64,000 nucleotides of DNA from Paguma larvata (lineage: Eukaryota; Chordata; Mammalia; Carnivora; Viverridae): NCBI GenBank assembly GCA_030068075.1, contig JAINVK010000525.1, forward strand, positions 57,951 through 121,950, read 5' to 3'. This document shows positions 21,244 to 32,561 of the stretch, in pieces. A model generated the notes under the pieces. It searched no databases, was not told the origin of the DNA, and was given only the letters and a program-made list of their open reading frames with translations. Each line of letters starts with the position of its first letter. Position 1 is the first letter of the stretch. Position numbers and translations under genes: made by a program.

Positions 21244-21884
21244 AAATGGTTTAACCATGGTAAATTAAAAAAAATAATAGTAAGGCAGATTAAACCTCTT
21301 GGCATTTGTCAAACAGGACTCCTATTTGGGTTAGATGTGTCTTTCACTCCAGAAAGCTTGGGTTGGGCACTGTGGCAGGGACAGCAGAAGGAGAGAGTAC
21401 CTCTAGAATTCTGGTCAAAATCTGACATACCCCCAATAGAACAATGGTTTTTAGCCGATATACAGAGCACTCCTCCAGGTGGAGCCTCTCACTGTAGACC
21501 ACACTATGATGAGAACTTCCATGCGTACCAAGGAGAGGATTAAACATACCTTTCATCGACCCATCTCTGCTCTGGCTCAAACCCCTACTTTCACTAAGCG
21601 GCATGCCTATTTCCAGCAGAGGAGTCCCTGTCCACCAGCCCAGCGTCTCTAGAAGTGCAGGCACACCAGGCCCTATATAGACCCTCCAGAGGCCCCCGCG
21701 CCTATTCCTAATGGCGGCCCCTGCAGCCTAAAAAGAATGGGTAGGAGAGATTCCCACTGGTTCTTGGTACACTGAGGATATCTCCTCACATGGACTGAGG
21801 TCAGTATTCAGCCCAACACTGACACCATCTGGATGAACAAAGACTCAAGCCAAAGGGAATATAGTCCATGGGATTGTGATTTCT

Positions 21885-22020
21885 TTGTATGGTGACACAT
21901 GCAAACTACGCCCGCAGTGATCGTAGCAAAATGTATAGAGGAGATGAATCTCTATTTTAGATGCCGGAAATTATGTAACACTGTGTGTAAAGTATACTCA
22001 ACATTTAAAAAATAAAATAC
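21885..22020 (+). mobile_element. LINE-1 3' end fragment
   Basis: The sequence gaggagatgaatctctat, attatgtaacactgtgtgta and atactcaac followed by an A-rich tail is the standard L1 3' terminus. It closes the ERV-derived stretch on the right. Confidence 0.7.
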
Positions 22021-23262
22021 TATTGAGCAGATTTTGGAAAAAGATCTACCAAGTTTACTGGGTGAATATCAAGTCCATAGCTCCTTACTCCTCTAGAATA
22101 TTCCACAGAGTGAGTTCCGTACGTTGTATACACCAGCAGCCCCTTTTATCTTCTACTGTGTGTGACTCGTGTCCCCTAGAGTTGTGCGGGGTGAACTCTG
22201 TGGACATTCCTCACATTCCATTTGAGACCCAGGTGGACCTGGGCTCTCTGAGGTCCTTGGGCCACGTCCTCTTCTCGTTGTGCCTCTATTCTCTTGTCTC
22301 TCTCAGAGAAATCATAAAAAAACTAGAGTTTGCCCCTACCCTAGTGTTATGGTGCTGAGGCGCATTTGGGAAAATTGTGACTTTCACTCTGACATGTTTG
22401 TCTCCAGGGTGACACATTTGCTGGCCAACTCTCCTGTCTTCCCAAGCGTTGGGACTTTGCCTGACTCCCTGTCTCTCATTCTCTGCCCTCCCCAAAGCCA
22501 TGCCAGAGTCTGTGAATGTCAGCCCAAGGCATTTCTTTGTCCATGAGGCAGTTGCTAACTGCTCCCTTCAGAGAGCCATCAGCAGGATAAACCAGGAGAG
22601 GAAGAAGGTGACCGATGAAATCCAAAAGGCTGGGTGCTTCCTCAGATGGAAGCTGTGGAGCCCACCAGCCAGTCCATCCTCTGTGGGGGAGGAGGTATCT
22701 GGGGGCATGGAGGAACACACCAAAGCTGCCCTTTCCCGTAGGGTACCCCAGCCTTGGACCGCAGAGTGTTCTCCGTGCTGGAGAGGCCGCTTCGTGCATG
22801 CATCAGTAGCCTTGGCAAAGGTGATGCTCACTGGCTGTGCTTAGCAGACCTCACTCCTCTGGGAGAGTTCTGAGCCAGGTAACTTGCCAGTGCTCCCTCC
22901 TAATGACTGTGTTCATCTGCAGAGTGACCTCTGCTGGAGAAGCCGCGCAGCCAACAGGAGAATGGGTCTCCAGAAGAAGCAGGGAGTTCTGCTCATGGAA
23001 CACTGCACTGTGTCTTCAACTACCTTTCACTGAGTGCCTCAGGAAACCATGTGATCAGAACGCCAAACAAGGTCGACTTTGTTGATGCCAAAAGAAGTGA
23101 CTTCTTTTTGTGAGGCAGGTGAGTGTTGAAATAGCCACTGTGGTGTGTGTCTGCCCAATCACCCTATAATATAAAACCAACAGGTGATACGAGCCATTCT
23201 CCCCTAACCCAATAACCAGCTCAGATGTCTCTTTGGTTTCATTTTTACTAGGATAGTTTCTT
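22021..23262. other. Non-coding, unassigned
   Basis: No recognised family. A plus-strand frame at 22,449-22,844 includes a charged helical stretch but no start context, splice sites or similarity that I know. Confidence 0.35.
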
Positions 23263-23263
23263 T

Positions 23264-23500
23264 TCTTTTTTAAGTTTACTTATTTATTTATTGAGAGAGA
23301 GAGAGAGAGGGAGGAGGGAAGAAGAGAAACCAAAGGAAAGGCAAAGACAGAAGTAGGGAGAGAATCACCCAAAGAGGCTTAGTTCTGTCAGCACGCAGCC
23401 CAGCTCAGGGCCTGATTTCACAAGCAGTGAGATTCTGATCTGAGCCGAAATCAAGAGTCGAACACTTAACCGGCGAGGACACTGAGGCACTTCTTGACTA
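23264..23500 (-). mobile_element. CanSINE, minus, diverged
   Basis: Reversed tail (aagtttacttatttatttat), GA run and a diverged body ending at ggacactgaggcact. It has more substitutions than neighbouring copies. Confidence 0.78.
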
Positions 23501-23585
23501 GGGTATTTTCAAGTATGTTTTCCAAATCTCCTTTTCTGAATACATATCCACTCTTGGTGGCTGTCTACCCTCCTTTCATCGAGGA

Positions 23586-23779
23586 TTTTTTTTTTTTTTA
23601 AAGAGAGAATGTAAGAGCAACAGTGAGACAGAGGCAGAGGGAGAGAGAGAAAATCTTAAGCAGTTTCCCTGCCCAGTATAGCCATTTGCATGGGGCTCAA
23701 TCTCACAAACACTGAGGTCATGACCTGCGCCTATATCAAGAGTCAGAAGCATAACCGAATAAGCCACCCAGGCACCCCT
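23586..23779 (-). mobile_element. CanSINE, minus
   Basis: Poly-T tail at 23,587-23,600, body with agacagaggcagagggagag, and reversed head (aagccacccaggcacccc). Short catcgagg/catcagtg flanks may be a decayed target-site duplication. Confidence 0.88.
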
Positions 23780-26700
23780 CATCAGTGGTGACTGTAAAGT
23801 GACTCTGAGCTAGTATTTGTGACTTTGCTGCTCATAGACATTCCTTCAGAAGCAGGGCCACAGAGCAAGAGGCGTGTTCACAGTGGGCTGCAGGGCCCCA
23901 AACAGCAGGGTTCCTCCACAGAGCAACCCAGACACAGAATCACAGACGCAGTTGCATCTTAATCTGATGACATTTGTGAAGGTCTACTCTAGTCTCCATG
24001 ACCCATCTGATGTCATGGTAGACAAAGTCCAGTAAAATGAGCAGCGGTGGGAATTACCAAGCCTGCCTCTATCCAGGGCTTCCTAAATTTACTATTCTCT
24101 CTCATCCCCTCCTGTGGTTTAGTCTGAGGGAGGCCTCTCTTTTGTCTTTTCTTCCCTAATAATCATCTCTCGGATTTTCGGAAACCAAAGCGGGAATTCC
24201 ACCAGGGGCTCATATATATATGTATATATTTGCATTGCACACTCTGGAACGGGGGCAATATGCACAGGATGCATCTGTGGTCCCAGGGAGCAAACTGGTA
24301 AATGGGGGCCAAGTCCTTCCACCTGCAGACCTCCCAGCTTTGGGCATCAGCCTATGTTCAGAACCGTCCCTCAAAGTTCCCAGAAACTGTAGTGTTTCCC
24401 TTTCTCCAGAGCATGGTCCCACTGATAAATGTCTGTACCTCTGGGGACATTTGAGAAAGCCAGGGGGGAAGAGGCATGGGCCATTTCCAATATTCTGACT
24501 CTCATCCCTGTACTGAAGGGTACCATAAATCTCTATTTCTTTAGGACTGTATACCTAGCATAATTTTTTGACCATAATTTATAAACTTTTTTGGGGGGGT
24601 GGCCTACAGTTTCCAATATCTACAGTCTCCTTATGAATTTGGGGACTTATTTGGGAAAGGAGGGACCCCAGGGACTGAGTGGAGTGGATACCTGAAGAGT
24701 TAGGAGGACAAGCCCGCAGTGAGGCTGTCAGGGTACATGGGAGTGACCCATGAAGTAGGGAAGAACTCACACCCCCTCATTCTGCCCTCCCACGCAGCAT
24801 CGCTGCCCCGTGTCCTGGAACACACTCATCCAGCCCCGGTCCCATGACGCGCCCCCAGCCACTTGTGCACCTGCTGTTCCATGACTCGGCTTCTACAGAG
24901 AGCAGCCAGTCCCTCCTTTCAGGCCAGTGGAGGATGCAGGGTGGGCCACTGCTGTCTGCTTGCTGGCCCTCCACCAAGCCTGGGCCCCTTACTCTCAGGA
25001 AAGGACCTGTAAGTGCAGGCCAGATCAATGAGTTCTAGACCATGGCCTGAATGTATTCATCCTGATGACTGAGCGGCAACAGCGAGAACCACTGGAACTT
25101 CGGCGAGAAAGAGAGGCCTTTACAAAGCACATTAGGAGCTCAAGGAGGCTGCAGGACAGATGGAGCCTCAGCCAGGGGTTTGGCACTTAGTAGAGCCCAT
25201 CCACGTCCTGCAGGCCCCTCCAGCAGTGACCCCCTGCACCTGCCAGCCCCGTCTTTGGTATCCCTCATTTCACTTTTTGTGAGAGAGCGGAGCTGTGCTT
25301 CCTACTCAGGATACCACGCGACGAGAAGAGGGGAATCCCTCTCGTATCACAAAGTCAGGTCAGGGAAAGTCCATTTGATCAGAAGCTGTAAGAGAGGCAC
25401 GGTCAGCAGCCTGTGTCTACTCTGCCATGAGACGGGGCTCCCCAGGTAGGGAAGATAGGTCTCAGAGGAAGGAAACTAGGAGCTCCCCCTGCAGGAAGCC
25501 AGAGAAACACCAACGAATGGGGAGCACGTGAGAGAGGAGAGTCCTCAGGACTAAGGGGAAGGGCTACCATGGGCTGGGGTCCTACCATATTGGTCGGGGC
25601 CACAGGCTCTGTGTTGGTTTGTAGGAAGTGGCCAGATTCCGTCCTACCGATGTTGCCATCAAACACCAAATTCACCTCCAGAAAAGACTTTCAGTGCCAA
25701 GCACCACAAGGCACTGGGGTCCTGGCAGCCAAGGAGGCCCAAGATGCTACGCATCGCTGACTGCACAGAGCGGGAGGGGAGGGCAGGAGCCATGGAGCTG
25801 AGGGCAGCTCACTTGGGCTGCTTTGGAGGAAAAGAACTCCTTTACTGGGCACCACAACATTTGGCCCAAGGGGCTGCAGACAGTTCAGGGAGCACCAGAG
25901 TGCTGGTCTCAAAACACTCTGGACTTCCATGTCCCCAGACACAAGCTGTGGGTGACGTCCCACTCCCAGAGCTGGCCTGATTCTGATGAGTGAGCACTGG
26001 TGTTGGGGGACCCCGAAGGAGAGACACCGCACCCGCCCTGGAGGTGATAAAAGGCTTTCTGGAGGGACAAATGAGTTGGGGTGGAGGGAAGGCTTGCCGG
26101 GCAGAGGAGACAGAGTATGCGGAGCCCACGGTTCATGTCAGCAGTGGGTTCGCAGTGGGGTAATACGAGCAGGTACGGCTAAGGATTACTGGGGTCTTTT
26201 TGAAACATGAATCATGTCACTGAGTCCCTGTAACGATTCCATTAGGAAGGTAGAAATGGTGTCCCTGTTTTGCTAATGAAAACAATGAGGCTTTAAGAAA
26301 CCGCCCTCTTTATGCCCCACAGAGAGGCAGAGGCAGGGTTGGAATCCAATGCCTGTCACCCCTGTGAAGCCACCTGACAAGAAGGCTGCATCCAGATACT
26401 GCAGAGGGAACCTCTCAGCTCGGAAGTTCCATGAACATTTGTTCCTGGTGCCCAGGGAGAAACCTCCTCCTGCTCAGATAAAGGCTGGGTGCCATTCCTG
26501 GCCAACAAGCCAAGGCCCAGTCCTAAGGGGTGACACTGCCCCATGAGTTTGGTGAGGTCTCCAGGCCTGGGGGATGGATGAGGAGGAGGTGCAGCCCTCT
26601 GGGTTCCTGAGAGGAGCAGTGTAGATGGGGCACAGGGTACAAAGCTGGTCTCTCTGCCCCTGTTCAGCCTCTTTGTAAGCTGAGTGACACCGGTGACACC

Positions 26701-26880
26701 AGGCAGGGGATGAACCTAGTGACCTCATCTCTGAAACGGAGGAAGATCTGGTGTTCTGCAGTGGGTTATAGGAAGAGTCACTCAGGAAACGACCTGTACA
26801 ATTCCTGCCTGGTGCCTGGAGCATGGGAAGAGCCAAGTGGAAAGCAGTCCTGCTGGTAACATGGATCTGTTTCTCCTCGT
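23780..26880. other. Unassigned stretch, no supported gene
   Basis: Moderate GC. A 45-codon plus-strand stretch at about 25,053-25,190 is rich in Arg/Glu (includes REPLELRREREAF) and ends in TAG. It could be a coiled-coil exon remnant, but I cannot assign it. No exon of PKD1L1, VOPP1 or RALGDS type is present. The pieces around 24.2-24.6 kb might be old retroviral sequence; this is not demonstrable by eye. Confidence 0.35.
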
Positions 26881-26899
26881 GTTGATTCTGGAATCATCC

Positions 26900-27110
26900 T
26901 TAAGAAACAAATGCCGAATCAAAGGTTAGGAAAATTTGTTCTTCTGCTTTTTCTATGACTTTCAGAGTGTTGGCTCTTAAATTTGGGTCTTGGATCCATT
27001 TGGGGTGCACTTCCTACATTCTGTTAGCTGAGTGTCCACTGTCATTCATTCATTCATAATTTTCTGTATCTGCATAGGTAAGAAGGGACATCTTTTTGTC
27101 CATGTATTAA
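26900..27110 (-). mobile_element. Possible old LINE-1 ORF2 fragment, antisense
   Basis: Read on the minus strand, aaatggatccaagacccaaa and the following codons resemble the L1 ORF2 tail block with Lys-Trp-Ile-x-Asp. The match is short and diverged. Confidence 0.4.
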
Positions 27111-27799
27111 CCTTAAGTAGTTACTTGTGAGGAATTTTCAACAGATCCCAAAGAAGCTGAAGCGTAAAAGTGAATAAATAATCCTTAAAGCAGTGGGCTA
27201 AGATCGTACACCAAGTCCTGAAGGAGATTAACTTGGATCTTCTGTCGAAATGGTCAGTGTCCTTGTCACCAGCAGCCATATAGCACCCTCTGGTGGCCAC
27301 AGGACACACAGGAAGACTGCAGCGCTCCCTGATCTGTCAGCAAAGGAAGCCGCATTCCAACTTAGACATCCTCCCAGGATTCCAGATAGATCCGAAAGAA
27401 CTCTGTGACATTCGGTGTTTTGGGATGCCTTTTAGGAAATCTATGAAAAATATAGACCTCTTCCTAAGTGGATTGTTTTGAGAAGAATTCATTGAGCAGT
27501 GGAGTGAGGTACTGGGCTCCAGGACAGAAAATAGACAAGGTGGCTACCTCCCAAGATGCACACGGTGAGAGTGGGAGAGTGTTGGGAAGGACACCTCTAT
27601 GTCATACGTCTATGTGTCTGCTTTAATGAGAATGATATATCCAAACAAACTATGTTTATGGACTTTTTGATTATATTAATCACAAAACTTGTCAAAAAAC
27701 TCTCCCACTGGCCTGGTCTTGGAAGCCAGGCAGTTGGGCGGGCGGGCACACGGCAGTGGTGTGGACCCTGGCTCCCAGCAGCTGTGCCCCTTACCGGGG

Positions 27800-28465
27800 C
27801 TTGGATCCCTGGGGCCCGGGGCGTGTGCCCTAGCGGGTGTACCAGGAGCGCGCCTGCTGGGGTCTGGCGAGGGCTGCACTTGGCTGTGCATCTTGGCTCC
27901 GTGACTACCGGCTGCCCCCTGACCCCAACTGCCACAGGCCGGCCGGGTGCTGATGCCCCCCTTGCCTCTCGCCACCCCACGGAGGACCCGTTGCTGACTG
28001 GCAGCTGCGACTCGACAGCGGGACACACCCGGAGAGGACACGGAGCCATGAGCCGCCAGCCCCGGAGGGTGGTGGCGCTGCTGCTCCTAGAGGTGGGGGC
28101 GGATGAGAGGCCCCGCTGCCCCGGACGCCTCCCAGATGCGCTCGGGAATTGCCAACAATGCCAGGGGCTGAGCTCGGTGCAACGCCCGGGCCCCCGAAAC
28201 ACCGTGTGGGAGGACCCGAGAGGTGGAGCGACTGAGAACCACAGCCTCCCGGGAGGACCTGCGTCAGACCCGTGCTGGAAAGGTGGGGCTCCTGGCGACA
28301 AGGTCCCATCGGCCTTCTCCCTGCTCCTCTGTCTTCCCCTTCCATCCCCACCCGACACCGCCTGCCCTTCCCCACCCCCACTCTCCAGTGCTCCGGGCTT
28401 CTTATTTCTCTGGTTTCTCCCGGCGGTCTGGAGGATTCAGGGGTGACCTTTATGCATGGTGCCTA
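27800..28465 (+). repeat. VOPP1 exon 1 duplication, copy A
   Basis: Promoter-proximal DNA, exon 1 and the start of intron 1, colinear with copy C at 53 kb (shared gcgacnngacagcgggacac, ggagaggacacggagccatg and the CT-rich block ccttccatccccacccgaca). Its upstream part is more diverged and has lost the CGCG run seen in copies B and C. The minisatellite palindrome begins about 70 bases after its right end. Confidence 0.88.
28048..28092 (+). CDS. VOPP1-like exon 1, copy A (shortened)
   Basis: ATG in a gccATGa context, 15 codons MSRQPRRVVALLLLE, then donor GAG|GTGGGG. Human VOPP1 exon 1 reads MRRQPAKVAALLLGLLLE from memory, so this copy has lost three codons of the signal-peptide core in frame. 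VOPP1 is a small endolysosomal membrane protein linked to cell survival. This exon could splice in phase to the exon 2 at 43,081. Whether it is transcribed is unknown; the weakened promoter argues for a degenerate copy. Confidence 0.6.
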
Positions 28466-28539
28466 TCCTCCCCCCGCCCCCGCCCCGTGCCCATTTCCCC
28501 AGGAGGCCCGGAGATTAACCTGGGGGGGGGGTAAGGCTT

Positions 28540-29733
28540 GGGTGGTGAGGGACTCCGGGCACAGGGGGGAGCTGGGGCTAGGCGCATAGGGGCGAGCTGG
28601 GGTTCAGGGAACAGGGGACAGGTCAGACTTGGGGCACAGGGGCAAGGTGGGGCTCCGGGCACAGAGGCGAGGTGGGGTCGTGTTCCGGGGACTAGGGTCT
28701 CATGGCCGGGGAGCGAGGTGGTGCTGGGGGGTCCAGGGGCTCTCTGGGGCTCGGGGCCCAGGGATGAGGTGGGGTCGGGGCACAGGGGCGCTCAGGGGCT
28801 GGGGGCACATGGGTGAGGTGAGTCTCGAGGAACAGGACCGAGGTGGGCCTCGGGGCACAGGGGAGAGCTGGGGCTCAGGGGAGAGCTGGGGCTGGGGCAG
28901 AGGGGCGAGCTGGGGTTCAAGGCACAGGGGTGAGGTGGGCTCAGGACAAAGGGGTCAGCTGGGGCTCAGGGCCAGAGGCGAGGAGTGGCTCAGGGAACAG
29001 CGACGAGGTGAGGCTCAGGTTATGGGGAGAGGTGGGACTCAAGGCACGGAGGCGATATGGGGCTTAGAGTACCGCAGCGAGGTGGGGTTTGGGGCACAGG
29101 GGCGAGGTGGGGTTAGGAGCGCAGAGGCGAGGTGGGGCCGGGTCCCGGGGACTAGGTGAGGCTCAAGGCCCAGGAGCGAGGTGCGCTCAGGGCACAGGGG
29201 ACTGTGGGGCTCAGGGCACAGGGGCGAGTTGGGGCTGGGGTATAGGGGCAAACTGGGGCTCGGGACACAGGGATGAGGTGAGTCTCGGGGACAGCGGTCA
29301 GCTGGGGTTCAGGGCATAGGGATCAGCTGGGGCTCAGGGCCAGAGTCGAAATGGGGATCAGGGCACTGTGGAGAGGTGGGGCTCAGGTTACAGGGGCGAG
29401 GTGGGGTTCGGGGGTGAGAAGTGAGCTGGGGCTCTGGGCACAGGGGCAAGCTGGGGTTCGGGGCACAGGGGTGAGGTTGGGCTCAGGACAAAGGGGTCAG
29501 CAGGGGCTCAGGGCACAGCAACAAGGTGGGACTCAGGGCACAGGGGTAGGCTGGGACTCAGGGCACGGAGGTGAACTGCTGCTTGGGGTACAGCTGGTAG
29601 GTGGGGCTCGGGGCACAGGAGCTAGCTGGAATTCCGGGCACAGGGGTGACCTCTGGCTTCCGACACAGGGGTGAGCTGGGGCGCAAGGTAAAGGGGCGAG
29701 GTGGGCTTCGGGGCATAGGCTCAAGCTCCACCT
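28540..29733. repeat. Minisatellite palindrome, left (G-rich) arm
   Basis: About 47 units of roughly 25 bases, consensus gaggtggggctcggggcacaggggc with ct/ga variants. The order of variant units (for example ctaggcgcat at the outer edge, ccggggactaggg, gctagctggaattccgggca) is mirrored as the reverse complement in the right arm. G runs lie on the plus strand. It creates frames up to 176 codons that are not genes. Confidence 0.95.
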
Positions 29734-30800
29734 TGCCTCTGTGCCCTTAGTCCCAGCTTACCCCTGTGCCCCGAGCCCCAGCTCCCCCTGGCCCAGAGAC
29801 CCACCTCACCCCTGGGCCCCAGCCCAACCTCCTCCCTGTGCCTGGAGCCTGAGGTCACCCCTATGTCCCGAGCCCCACCTCACCCCTGTAACCTGAGCCC
29901 CAGCTCACCCCTGTGTTCGGAGCCCGAGGTCGCCCCTGTGCCCTGAGACCCACCTCACTCTTGGGCCCCAGCCCCAACTTGTCACTGTGCTGGAAGCCCC
30001 TGCTCGCCCCTGTGCCCCGAGAACCACCACATCCCTTTACGCTGAGCCCCAGCTCACCCGGGTCAGGAACACGAGGTCGCCCCTGTGCCCGGAATTCCAG
30101 CTAGCTCCAGTGCCCCGAGCCCCACCTTCCAGTTGTACCCCGAGCACCAGGTCACCTCCGCGCCCTGAGTCCCAGCCTACCCCTGTGCCCTGAGCCCTTC
30201 CTTGCCTCTGGCCTTGAGCTCCAGCTGACCCCTTTGTCCTGAGCCCAAACTCACCCCTGTTCCTTGAGCCTCACCTCACCCCTGTGCCCTGAACCCCAGC
30301 TCGCCCCTCTGCCCCGAGCCCCAGCTCTCTCCTGTGCCCCGAGGCCCACCTCAGTCCTGTTCCCCGAGCCCCACATCGCCCCTGTGCCCAGAGTCCCAGC
30401 TCACTTCTGACCCACGAACACCACCTCGCTCCTGTAAACTGAGCCCCACCACTCCGCAGTGCCCCGATCCCCATTTCGAATCTGTGCCCTGATCCCCATT
30501 TCGACTCTGTGCCCTGAGTCCCAGCTGACCGCTGTTCCCCGAGACTCACCTCACCCGTGTGCCCCGAGCCCCAGAGCGCCCCTGTGCCCCGAACCCCACC
30601 TCATCCCTGGGCCCCGAGCCCCTAGTCCCCGGGACACGGCCCCACCTCGCCTCTGCGCCCGGAGCCCCACCTCGCCCCTGTTCCCCGAACCCCAGCTCAC
30701 CCCTGTGCCCCGATACCCAGCTGGTCCCTGTGCGCCTAACCCCAGTTCGCCCCTGTCCTGAGCCCCAGCTCCCCACTGTGCGCCTAGCCCCAGCGTGCCG
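29734..30800. repeat. Minisatellite palindrome, right (C-rich) arm
   Basis: The same unit in the opposite orientation (cacccctgtgccccgagccc). Variant blocks match the left arm in reverse order: tgcccggaattccagctagc near 30,083 against 29,622-29,640, the ccctagtccccgggacac block near 30,630, and gcgcctagccccagc near the outer edge at 30,781. About 270 bases of extra C-rich units at 29,735-30,010 form an asymmetric centre. Confidence 0.95.
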
Positions 30801-30814
30801 CTGTGTGGTGGGCG

Positions 30815-31690
30815 CAGGCCAGAGCAGGTGGGCCGGGAGCATTCCGACGCGCGCGCGCCTGCGCGCGCATGCGCGAGCTACCTCGCACATGCGCGCACTC
30901 TGGCGGGGACCGAGCTCAGTGAAAGCTGACTGCACTTCGCCTCCTGGCTCCGCGACCAACGGCCGCTGGAGTCCCCAGCTCCCGCTGGTTAGCAAGAGAC
31001 TAATGCCCTCCATGCTCTCGCCCAGCCACCGGGGACTTGCTGCTGACTGGCAGCAGCGGGGCACACCGGGAGAGGACACGGAGCCATGAGCCGCCAGTCA
31101 TGGAGGGTGGCGGCACTGCTGCTCCTGGAGGGAGGTAGGGGCTGAGGTGCGTGCCCTGATGCCAGGGCGCCTCTCAAAAGTGCTCGGGAATCGCCAGCAG
31201 TGCCAGGGGCTGAGCTCGGTACAATGCCCGGGCTCCCGAAAGACCGTGTGGGAGAACCCGAGAGGTGGAGCAGCAGAGAACCACAGCCTCCCTGGAGGAC
31301 CGGCTTCAGTCCCGGTGCTGGAAAGGTAGGGCTCCTGGCAATAAGGTTCCCTCCGGCCGTAAAGCCCCTGTCTGTTTTCCCCTTTCGTCCCCACCGGACA
31401 CACCCTGCCCTTCCCCACCCCCACTCCCTCTTGCTCCAGGCTTCTTCTTTCTCTAGTTTCTCAGCGAGGTCTGGAGGACTCAGGAGTGACCTTTCTGCAT
31501 TGTAACTCAGGTGCCCTACAGGAGGAGCCCCAAGATGAAGTCGGGGCTTTGGCTCGGGTGGTGGGGGGCAGTGGTCTGGGAGGGGTGCAGGCAGGCTCAG
31601 AGTCCGGCCGCCATGCCTGAGGCTTGAGGTGGGGGTGGGTTGTCGGCTGGAGGGCGGAGGTGCAAACTCGGGGACTTGTGTTTGTGATGG
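30815..31690 (+). repeat. VOPP1 exon 1 duplication, copy B
   Basis: Promoter-like gcgcgcgcgcctgcgcgcgc, exon 1 and intron 1 start, colinear with copy C through the final cggctggagggcggaggtgc block. It lies directly right of the palindrome and in the same orientation as copy A, so the exon copies are direct repeats although the minisatellite between them is inverted. Confidence 0.9.
31086..31134 (+). pseudogene. VOPP1-like exon 1, copy B (phase broken)
   Basis: It starts MSRQSWRVAALLLLE. Relative to copy C, seven bases are missing in the signal core and two are added before the donor, giving GGAG|GTAGGG and a net loss of five bases. Joining to exon 2 at 43,081 would therefore be out of frame. 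The promoter-like CpG region is retained, so a non-coding transcript from here is possible. Confidence 0.65.
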
Positions 31691-31774
31691 ACAAAGATGG
31701 ACACCATGTCTTATGGGCACTTTTTTCTTGGGAGAGTATAAATATTTCTTCATGTTTATTTGTATTTATTTATT

Positions 31775-31945
31775 CTGTGTTAATATTTATTAATTTTGAG
31801 GGAGAGAGGGAAGGAAACTGCTGTGCAGGGTTCGTGTTTGCAGTGCGGAGCCCGACTTGGGGCTTGATCCCATGAAACATGAGGTCATGGCCGGAGCCAA
31901 AATCGAGTCGGGCCCCAACTGATTTAGCCACCTTGGCACGTGTCC
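31775..31945 (-). mobile_element. CanSINE, minus, strongly diverged
   Basis: aatatttattaattttgagg, then cggagcccgacttggggctt, and a decayed head (tgatttagccaccttggcac). Confidence 0.75.
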
Positions 31946-32555
31946 CCATAAATAAGTGTCACCTGTATAAAACTTTCATTAATCCTACACTTTATTGTGT
32001 TATATATTAGTAGTAAATGGGATGATTTAATATTTGATTTTGAAATTAGTATAATATGCAAATAAGGCTTATTTAAACATGAAATGAAAGATTTTCAAGG
32101 TATCTCTGTGTTCCAGACATTTCTCTTGTGGCTACTGGCTCTCGACTCAAACTCATAAAGGGGTCCCGTTCCAGGTCATGGAGATATTTCATTAGGGGCT
32201 TTACCTAATGTTTGTGCTCTGGGGAATATTCCTCTCTCATAAAAATTATTTTTATTATATATTTGACCAGTTATGAATCGCTCTCATGAAATGTATACAC
32301 ACACACAGGCCATGTTGTGAGGTTCCACACACATGAAAATCCCAGAGGAGGCAAAGCAGCAGACACCGAGGTCCGAGGATCAGGGACTGTGGCGAGGGAA
32401 TGAGGAGAGAGGCTGATGAGTAGTTCACGTGTGTCTGTGAGGAAACTGTTCTAGAACGTAGCATCCATGGTTTACGATATCGTGAATGTACGTAGTGAGA
32501 CTTCAATGTAGAATTTAAAAGGATCAGAGTACACTGATACTGAAGCTAATTTATA
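31946..32555. other. AT-rich 3' flank of the RALGDS-like gene
   Basis: No gene seen. It lies downstream of the minus-strand RALGDS-like stop codon. An AATAAA (32,557-32,562, minus) overlaps the stop codon's end and is the nearest polyadenylation signal. Confidence 0.4.
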
Positions 32556-32561
32556 TTTTAT

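Larger units (their letters stand above)
19382..21660 (+). mobile_element. Degraded endogenous retrovirus, internal region with pol remnant
   Basis: DNA following the LTR-like segment. From roughly 20,590 to 21,540 the plus strand translates, across several frames, into the C-terminal reverse transcriptase and connection/RNase H region of a retroviral pol. In-frame stops and frameshifts occur throughout, and a CanSINE at 21,033-21,243 splits it. No intact gag, protease or env is recognisable, and no 3' LTR was found before the L1 end at 21.9 kb. It is an old, inactive remnant. I cannot name the ERV family with confidence. Confidence 0.7.

Noticed and set aside
28538..31079. Frames up to 177 codons across the VNTR, and the idea that the regular 25-base units are a CRISPR-like array
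   Set aside because: Units are contiguous and degenerate without unique spacers, and the host is a mammal. The frames are by-products of a unit rarely containing stops.
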